DNA of 11,556 bases from Hyphomicrobiales bacterium. Lineage in GTDB: Bacteria > Pseudomonadota > Alphaproteobacteria > Rhizobiales > Aestuariivirgaceae. The notes under the pieces were generated by a model. That model did no database searches. It was not told the origin of the DNA and saw only the letters and a list, made by a program, of their open reading frames with translations. Where the stretch lies: the NCBI GenBank assembly GCA_013002595.1, contig JABDJG010000293.1, positions 1 to 11,556 of the forward strand, in the 5' to 3' direction. Below, in pieces: positions 7,781 through 11,556 of this stretch. Every line of letters starts with the position of its first letter. Position 1 is the first letter of the stretch. A program made the position numbers and the translations under genes.

Positions 7781-8110
7781 ATGGCGACAATCACCGGCTA
7801 TCACGCTCATGTTTATTTCGATGCCTCAAGCATCGACCATGCCCGCTCCTTGTGCGAACAGACCCGCGAAAAATTCGGCGTTGAAATGGGCCGTGTCCAT
7901 GAACGCCCGGTCGGCCCGCACCCGATGTGGAGCTGCCAGCTGGCCTTCGGGCCTGACCTGTTCGGCGAGGTGGTTCCCTGGCTCGCCCTCAACCGCAATG
8001 GCCTTACCGTCTTCATCCATGCCGAGACCGGCGATCACATCCCCGATCACACAGACCATGCCCTGTGGATGGGCAAGATGATGCAATTGGACCTGTCGGC
8101 CCTGGCTTGA
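7781..8110 (+). CDS. DOPA 4,5-dioxygenase family protein
   Basis: This 109-residue protein matches the small DOPA 4,5-dioxygenase family, whose fungal and plant members cleave the aromatic ring of L-DOPA extradiol-style. The visible signature is GYHAHVYFD at 6-14, then VHERPVGPHPMW at 39-50. H80 follows in FIHAETGD, and DHTDHALWMG closes the domain. The repeated histidines are candidate metal ligands. Length is normal for bacterial members. The frame is open from a TTG at 7712, but the ATG at 7781 is chosen because the family begins with a short lead before YHAHVYF and because GAGGA lies 10 nt upstream. The methyltransferase-family gene follows 30 nt later, so they may be co-transcribed. Substrate in bacteria is uncertain. 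Confidence 0.88.
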   Translation: MATITGYHAHVYFDASSIDHARSLCEQTREKFGVEMGRVHERPVGPHPMWSCQLAFGPDLFGEVVPWLALNRNGLTVFIHAETGDHIPDHTDHALWMGKMMQLDLSALA

Positions 8111-8140
8111 GAACTAGCGCGATGAACAGGGAGACCCATC

Positions 8141-9028
8141 ATGACAGGCTATGAAAAGCTGATGAAGCGCATCGAGGCCGGCGAACGCATCATGATCGAT
8201 GGGGCGACCGGCACCGAGATTGAGCGGCGCGGCGTGCCGCAGCTCGACAATGCCTGGAACGGCGGCGGCGCGCTCAGCCATCCCGATATCGTGCGCCAGG
8301 TGCACGAGGACTATCTGCGCGAAGGCGCTGAAATCATCATCTCCAACACCTTTGCCACCTCGCGGCACGCGCTGCGCGATGCCGGCGTTGAGGATCAGTT
8401 CGAGGCCTACAACCGGCGCGGCGTCGAACTGGCGATCGAGGCGCGCGACAACATGCAAAAGCCCGATGCACTGGTCGCCGGCGGCATTTCCTACTGGTCG
8501 TGGACCGGTGCGCACCCGGCGCTTGAAACGTTGCGCTCAAGCGTTGCGGAACAGGCCGCCATCATGGCCGCTGCCGGCGCCGACCTGTTGATGCTGGAAA
8601 TGATGATCGAAATGGATCGCATGCTGGTAACGCTCGAGGCGGCACAATCGAGCGGTCTGCCGGTGTGGGCCGGGCTGACCTGCCAGCCCGATGAAACGGG
8701 CACCATGTGCCTGGACAAGGGCGAACCGCTCACCGGCGCTCTTGCCGAACTGACCGCCCGCGGCGTTCCGCTCGTCAGCATCATGCATACCGAGGTTAAA
8801 CATATCGATGCCTGCCTTGATGTTCTCAAGGACCATTGGCCGGGGCCGATCGGGGTCTATGCCCACACCGGCGGCTATGCCGATGGCAAGTGGATCTTCG
8901 ATGACACGATTTCCCCGCACGACTACGCTTCAAACGCCAGGCGCTGGCTTGACCGCGGCGTCCAGGTCATCGGCGGCTGCTGCGGCATCCGGGTCGAGCA
9001 TATCGCCGAGCTGCACAAAGCGGTCTAG
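8141..9028 (+). CDS. homocysteine S-methyltransferase family protein
   Basis: This 295-residue protein has the homocysteine/betaine-homocysteine methyltransferase TIM-barrel pattern. Family motifs are IMIDGATGTEIERRG at 17-31, then IISNTFATSRHAL, GADLLMLEMM, and the zinc-site GGCCG at 278-282 (C280, C281). These enzymes move a methyl group to a thiol such as homocysteine held by zinc. The third zinc cysteine normally sits in a G-V-N-C-type strand end; here the matching segment reads LVSIMHTEVKHI, so H216 seems to take its place. That may shift metal binding or substrate, so true homocysteine methylation is not assured. AGGGAG lies 7 nt before the ATG. The gene is 30 nt after the dioxygenase-family gene. 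Confidence 0.9.
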   Translation: MTGYEKLMKRIEAGERIMIDGATGTEIERRGVPQLDNAWNGGGALSHPDIVRQVHEDYLREGAEIIISNTFATSRHALRDAGVEDQFEAYNRRGVELAIEARDNMQKPDALVAGGISYWSWTGAHPALETLRSSVAEQAAIMAAAGADLLMLEMMIEMDRMLVTLEAAQSSGLPVWAGLTCQPDETGTMCLDKGEPLTGALAELTARGVPLVSIMHTEVKHIDACLDVLKDHWPGPIGVYAHTGGYADGKWIFDDTISPHDYASNARRWLDRGVQVIGGCCGIRVEHIAELHKAV

Positions 9029-9083
9029 TCGTGAGAGCAAATCATGATGTCGGATGCCAGACAACTCGTCGGCGATGCGGCGA

Positions 9084-9260
9084 ATCTCGCATTGGCGCAG
9101 GTTCGTTCGGGAAAATGGTGACCGGTTCGCGCGGCGGACCACAGCCGATGATGCGCAGCGCGCCAAGGCTGCAGGAAAGTTGGCACTTGGTTTCCATTTC
9201 CAGGGAGCCACACCGTTCGGCCGCGACCTGGGGTTGGTGGCAATGTTTTACAATCTCGGC
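9084..9260 (+). pseudogene. probable remnant of an M19 (membrane dipeptidase-like) peptidase gene
   Basis: In the plus frame that includes 9054 the translation contains ISHWRRFVRENGDRF, then TTADDAQRAKAAGKLALG, FHFQGATPFGRDLGLV and AMFYNLGEHF. This order (a helix ending in DRF, a T-x-x-D-x-x-x-A stretch, GKLA-x-GF-x-x-QG, DL-x-x-V-x-x-FY-x-LG) matches my memory of renal dipeptidase-type M19 enzymes just after their first metal-binding part. The similarity begins and ends abruptly. No upstream His-x-Asp region or downstream catalytic histidines are present in the space to the DUF1348 stop at 9280. It therefore looks like a truncated leftover rather than a working gene. It lies directly after the methyltransferase stop in a 251-nt gap between convergent genes. 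The assignment is from recall and not a search. Confidence 0.45.
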
Positions 9261-9279
9261 GAACACTTTGCACCGAAGC

Positions 9280-9744
9280 TCAAAGGCCGAGATCGGAAAG
9301 GCCGGGATGGTCGTCTGGCCGGCTTCCCTGCTGCCAACGAAACTTTCGTTCAAGTTCGCCGATTGCGAGATCGTTGATGCTGGCAATGCGCCGCTGCATC
9401 AGACCGTCGGGAGCGAATTCCCAATTCTCGTTTCCATAGGACCGGAACCAGTTCCCATCTGTATCGTGCCACTCGTACGCAAAGCGCACAGCGATGCGGT
9501 TATCAGCGAAGGTCCACAGTTCCTTGATGAGCCGGTATTCGTTCTCGCTCTGCCATTTGCGCGTGAGAAAGGCTTCGATCTCTTCGCGGCCGCGGAGAAA
9601 CTCCGACCGGTTTCGCCATACACTGTCCGGGGTGTAAGCCAAGGCAACTTTAGCCGGATTACGTGTGTTCCAGCCATCTTCTGCGGCGCGCACCTTTTGG
9701 ATGGCGGTATCTTCGGTGAAGGGTGGTAAAGGCGGGCGGGTCAT
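9280..9744 (-). CDS. DUF1348 / nuclear transport factor 2-fold protein
   Basis: This 154-residue protein matches DUF1348, a SnoaL-like member of the NTF2 superfamily. Recognisable blocks are MTRPPLPPFT at the start, KVRAAEDGWNTRNP, LAYTPDSVWRNRSEF, TRKWQSENEYRLIKELW, and FAYEWHDTDGNWFRSYGNE. The last blocks are RRIASIND and the usual end RPDDHPGLSDLGL. NTF2-fold proteins are small cone-shaped domains that bind or isomerise small ligands, but no reaction is known for this group. It is complete and of normal length. The frame reaches a TTG at 9756, but the ATG at 9744 is preferred because it begins the family start and has GGAG 7 nt upstream. It lies 110 nt downstream of the carboxymuconolactone-decarboxylase-like gene in the same direction. 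Confidence 0.9.
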   Translation of the reverse strand: MTRPPLPPFTEDTAIQKVRAAEDGWNTRNPAKVALAYTPDSVWRNRSEFLRGREEIEAFLTRKWQSENEYRLIKELWTFADNRIAVRFAYEWHDTDGNWFRSYGNENWEFAPDGLMQRRIASINDLAIGELERKFRWQQGSRPDDHPGLSDLGL

Positions 9745-9818
9745 GGATATCTCCAACTAGCTTAGGTGAAACTTGATCGTGACGTGAGGTTTAGACGGTT
9801 TGCATATCCGGCTGTGCA

Positions 9819-9842
9819 GGGCCCGCACCAGGGCACGGGCCC
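9819..9842. terminator. 7-bp GC-rich hairpin, possible terminator or intercistronic stem
   Basis: GGGCCCG (9819-9825) and CGGGCCC (9836-9842) form a perfect 7-bp stem with a 10-nt loop, 12 nt past the stop of the minus-strand AhpD-like gene. On the minus strand no T-run follows, so it is not a classic intrinsic terminator. It may instead protect the upstream mRNA end or partly separate the DUF1348 gene from the rest of the cluster. Confidence 0.4.
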
Positions 9843-9854
9843 CAGACACCGGTT

Positions 9855-10421
9855 TTACGCAGCACCCTTCGCGAGATCGGTCCAGGAGTTCGGAACGAAC
9901 GCGTCGTCGAGCTCGGTTTGGGCAATGTGGTTCGTGTAATTCGACATGACCTTCAGGCTGGTGCCGAGGATAACGTCCAGGACGGCTTGCTGGGTGTAAC
10001 CAGCGGCGAGGAAGGCTTCGATCTCACCGTCTTCGGGCCAGCCGCGCTTTTTATTAACGATAGCCGCGAAAGTGCGCAGCGCCTCCAGCTTGGGGTCGGC
10101 AATTGGAGTATCGTCACGTAGCCTGTCAATGACGTCACGGGGCACGTTGGCCATCTGCGAAATGGTCGTGTGGGCGGCCATGCAGTAAGTGCAGCCATTC
10201 AGGCGATTGTTGGTCATCAGGATGATTTGACGCTCGGTCTCGGACAGGTCGGTCTTGTCGAATATGTTCGCCAAAGTCATATAGCCTTCAAGCAGCGCCG
10301 GCGAGGTAGCCATGTTTCCAAGTAGGTTTGGCACGAAGGAATAGGCATCCTTCGCGCCCTGCAGGAACGGCTTGGAGCCAGCGGGCGCAGATGCAATCGT
10401 ATGGGTGGTGAATTGGGTCAT
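9855..10421 (-). CDS. carboxymuconolactone decarboxylase family (AhpD-like) protein
   Basis: This 188-residue protein of the AhpD/carboxymuconolactone decarboxylase superfamily has the redox motif C77-T-Y-C80-M-A-A-H84, in the order seen in AhpD (CxxCxxxH). The segment SETERQIILMTNNRLNGC before it is typical of the fold. The glutamate that AhpD has 12 residues before the first cysteine is a glutamine here (Q65), as I recall is common in AhpD-like paralogues. The likely job is thiol-dependent peroxide or reactive-compound reduction, or a related disulfide relay, rather than true muconolactone decarboxylation. It has no signal peptide. The ATG at 10421 has AGGAG 8 nt upstream. The gene lies 117 nt after the exported hydrolase gene, with a strong inverted repeat in between. 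Confidence 0.92.
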   Translation of the reverse strand: MTQFTTHTIASAPAGSKPFLQGAKDAYSFVPNLLGNMATSPALLEGYMTLANIFDKTDLSETERQIILMTNNRLNGCTYCMAAHTTISQMANVPRDVIDRLRDDTPIADPKLEALRTFAAIVNKKRGWPEDGEIEAFLAAGYTQQAVLDVILGTSLKVMSNYTNHIAQTELDDAFVPNSWTDLAKGAA

Positions 10422-10455
10422 GGACTTGCTCCTGTTGGTGATGTGGTAAAGAGGT

Positions 10456-10494
10456 GTCTCCGGCCATCCGGCGGGAATTCGGACGACCGGAGAC
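10456..10494. repeat. two-tier inverted repeat between the hydrolase and AhpD-like genes
   Basis: GTCTCCGG (10456-10463) pairs perfectly with CCGGAGAC (10487-10494). Inside, TCCG (10467-10470) pairs with CGGA (10480-10483), leaving 3-nt internal loops on each side that contain one further C-G pair, and a 9-nt apical loop. In the minus-strand transcript it sits 34 nt before the AhpD-like start codon. There is no U-run, so an mRNA-stability or processing stem, or a protein-binding site, is more likely than a terminator. Confidence 0.6.
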
Positions 10495-10538
10495 GTGTGC
10501 GCCGAGGGAGGGAGGGGGCAAACGGCGCGTGGGGTTGG

Positions 10539-11336
10539 TCAGTTGATCGCTGCGGCCTTGATTGCTGCAACTGCCGATTTGGTATCGGACACATGGCTTG
10601 CGATCATGCGGAAGTTGATGAGAGCGGCCTGGTAACCATCATAACCCGGCACCTGCGCGGCGGCCGTGGCATCGGTGACGACCATGACTTCAAAACCTTC
10701 TTCAACGAGGGCCCGCATGTGCGATTCGGTGCACAAATTAGCGGACATGCCGGCGATGATCACCTTGTCGATCCCCTGCTTGCGCATCTGCAGAACGAGA
10801 TCGTTGCTTTCCGGGCCAAACACCTTGTGCGGGCTGGTTACGACGGTTTTGCCGTCGTTGATGTACTTCTTGTACTGCTCGAGCCAATCGGCGCCTGATC
10901 CTTCGAGGTTGGCCGTCGAGAGCGGGCCTTTGCGATTGAACATGCCGATCTTCTGCATCAGGGTTTCGAGCGCGCCTTCAAATTTCCAGCCATGATCATG
11001 CGGATAGTAGTAGTGCGGCGAGACAAAGACCGGCATTCCGGTGGCCTTGGCCGCCGCGAAGAGCTGATCGATGTGCTTCACGGTGCCGGTGGCTTCGATA
11101 TTCTTGCCCACAACGCCCCAGGTGACACCTTCAGGGCTCAAGAAATCATTCTGCGGATCGGTGACCAGCAGAGCTGTTCTGCCTTGAACGATCTCAAAAC
11201 CGGGGTCCGGCAGGCCGCTATCGTCCGCGTGGCTGACACTGCCAACGACTGACATTGCAAGCGCTGCCGTTGCGGCCAGTGCGATGGCGCTGGTGAGGAA
11301 CTTCTTGCGGGAAATCAGAGTTGAGGTGGTTTTCAT
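10539..11336 (-). CDS. exported isochorismatase-family cysteine hydrolase
   Basis: This 265-residue protein has the isochorismatase-like hydrolase fold and a readable catalytic set: D60 in VTDPQNDF, K171 in SPHKVFG, and C202 in GMSANLCTESHMRALVEEGF. Such enzymes hydrolyse amides, ureido compounds or vinyl ethers through a cysteine nucleophile; the substrate is not evident. The N-terminus has S-R-K-K-F-L-T, a Tat-like motif (RK instead of RR). A hydrophobic stretch follows, with an expected cut after VSHA (residue 37), so it should act in the periplasm. This is unusual, since most relatives are cytosolic. An in-frame ATG exists at 11381, but the ATG at 11336 is preferred because it begins the signal peptide and has GGAG 6 nt upstream. 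It heads the cluster and is preceded by twin palindromic operators. Confidence 0.92.
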   Translation of the reverse strand: MKTTSTLISRKKFLTSAIALAATAALAMSVVGSVSHADDSGLPDPGFEIVQGRTALLVTDPQNDFLSPEGVTWGVVGKNIEATGTVKHIDQLFAAAKATGMPVFVSPHYYYPHDHGWKFEGALETLMQKIGMFNRKGPLSTANLEGSGADWLEQYKKYINDGKTVVTSPHKVFGPESNDLVLQMRKQGIDKVIIAGMSANLCTESHMRALVEEGFEVMVVTDATAAAQVPGYDGYQAALINFRMIASHVSDTKSAVAAIKAAAIN

Positions 11337-11389
11337 GGTGGTCTCCGTTTGGTTGTGCGCAGAGCGCCGTGGAAAGAACATTCAAAGGT

Positions 11390-11401
11390 TACCGATCGGT
11401 A
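11390..11401. promoter_or_regulatory. operator 1, perfect palindrome (TetR-type candidate)
   Basis: TACCGATCGGTA is a perfect 12-bp palindrome 53 nt upstream of the hydrolase start codon and followed by CACTTTGT on the plus strand. It recurs almost unchanged at 11423-11434. Short ACCGATCGGT-type dyads are typical of TetR-family repressor sites. It would lie just downstream of the expected transcription start, a good position for repression. Confidence 0.65.
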
Positions 11402-11422
11402 CACTTTGTATCCATGTATCTG

Positions 11423-11434
11423 TACCGATCAGTA
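11423..11434. promoter_or_regulatory. operator 2, near-perfect copy of operator 1
   Basis: TACCGATCAGTA differs from operator 1 at one base and is also followed by an ACTTTGT context. The centres are 33 bp apart, about three helical turns, so two dimers could sit on the same face. This copy lies immediately downstream of the -35 box, inside the promoter spacer. Confidence 0.65.
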
Positions 11435-11439
11435 AACTT

Positions 11440-11445
11440 TGTCAA
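11440..11445 (-). promoter_or_regulatory. -35 box (TTGACA) of the exported hydrolase cluster
   Basis: A consensus TTGACA reads on the minus strand about 104 nt upstream of the hydrolase ATG. Operator 2 fills the spacer that follows. The hexamer at 17-bp spacing (CAGATA) is a poor -10, so the exact start is uncertain; transcription would begin near 11410. Confidence 0.5.
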
Positions 11446-11556
11446 GGCCGAAATTTCGAAAGAAACCTGAATAATGGACGGATATCTAGGTAAAATATTG
11501 AATTTGCTGGAGATAATTTTTTATCCTTGCGCTTGAGGCATCTCCAGATTATGTAC
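11446..11556. other. AT-rich upstream tail without a supported gene
   Basis: This stretch is clearly richer in A and T than the rest of the window. It holds a perfect 10-bp palindrome, CGAAATTTCG (11449-11458), just upstream of the -35 box. It also holds a perfect 8-bp inverted repeat, CTGGAGAT (11507-11514) with ATCTCCAG (11540-11547), spaced by 25 nt. The only plus-strand ORF seen is about 20 codons and is not supported. A regulator gene may begin beyond the right edge. Confidence 0.5.

Noticed and set aside
9044..9121. A 25-codon ORF starting MMSDARQLVGDAANL after the methyltransferase gene
   Set aside because: It has no good ribosome-binding site and ends within the M19-like fragment in another frame.
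9042..9386. A 114-codon minus-strand open frame across the gap at 9029-9279
   Set aside because: It overlaps the conserved DUF1348 end, has no recognisable motif, and the plus-strand M19-like reading explains the region better.
11476..11535. A short plus-strand ORF near the right edge (starts MDGYLGKIL)
   Set aside because: It has about 20 codons, no clear ribosome-binding site and no family signature.

Overview
The window is typical GC-rich (about 60% by eye) chromosomal DNA. The gene families, including a DUF1127-like small protein, a DOPA 4,5-dioxygenase-family protein, DUF1348 and LemA/DUF2207, best fit an alphaproteobacterium, probably of the Hyphomicrobiales type. This is an inference from gene content, and no genus can be named. 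There are no rRNA or tRNA genes, CRISPR arrays, insertion sequences or phage genes.

Left part (1-6215, all on the minus strand, read right to left): a DHA2/EmrB-type MFS exporter, a class I glutamine amidotransferase (overlapping it by 4 nt), a thioredoxin-fold protein with a CNHCP motif (16 nt later), a LemA protein, and two tandem DUF2207 membrane proteins. The first DUF2207 gene is complete and ends in a poly-glycine tail. The second starts within its stop codon (TAATG) and runs off the left edge. The spacing suggests one operon for exporter, amidotransferase and thioredoxin-like protein, and a second or continuing unit for LemA and the DUF2207 pair.

Middle (6334-9028, plus strand): an EmrA/HlyD membrane-fusion protein is divergent from its MFS partner across a 118-bp region that holds a perfect 10-bp palindrome. 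Then come a small DUF1127-like protein, a DOPA 4,5-dioxygenase-family protein, and a homocysteine S-methyltransferase-family protein in which one usual zinc-ligand cysteine appears to be histidine. Just after it (about 9084-9260) is what looks like a decayed fragment of an M19 (renal dipeptidase-type) peptidase gene.

Right part (9280-11336, minus strand): an exported (Tat-like signal) isochorismatase-family cysteine hydrolase, an AhpD-like carboxymuconolactone decarboxylase-family protein, and a DUF1348/NTF2-fold protein, all in the same direction. The hydrolase promoter region carries two near-identical palindromes (TACCGATCrGTA) 33 bp apart, bracketing the expected promoter core. This looks like a TetR-family repressor target and would make the cluster an inducible stress or xenobiotic-response unit. 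The repressor gene is not in the window. The two intergenic gaps in this cluster hold stable inverted repeats.

No clearly new multi-gene system was found. The most distinctive points are the twin operators on the exported hydrolase/AhpD/DUF1348 cluster, the tandem DUF2207 pair, the His-for-Cys change in the methyltransferase, and the M19 gene remnant.
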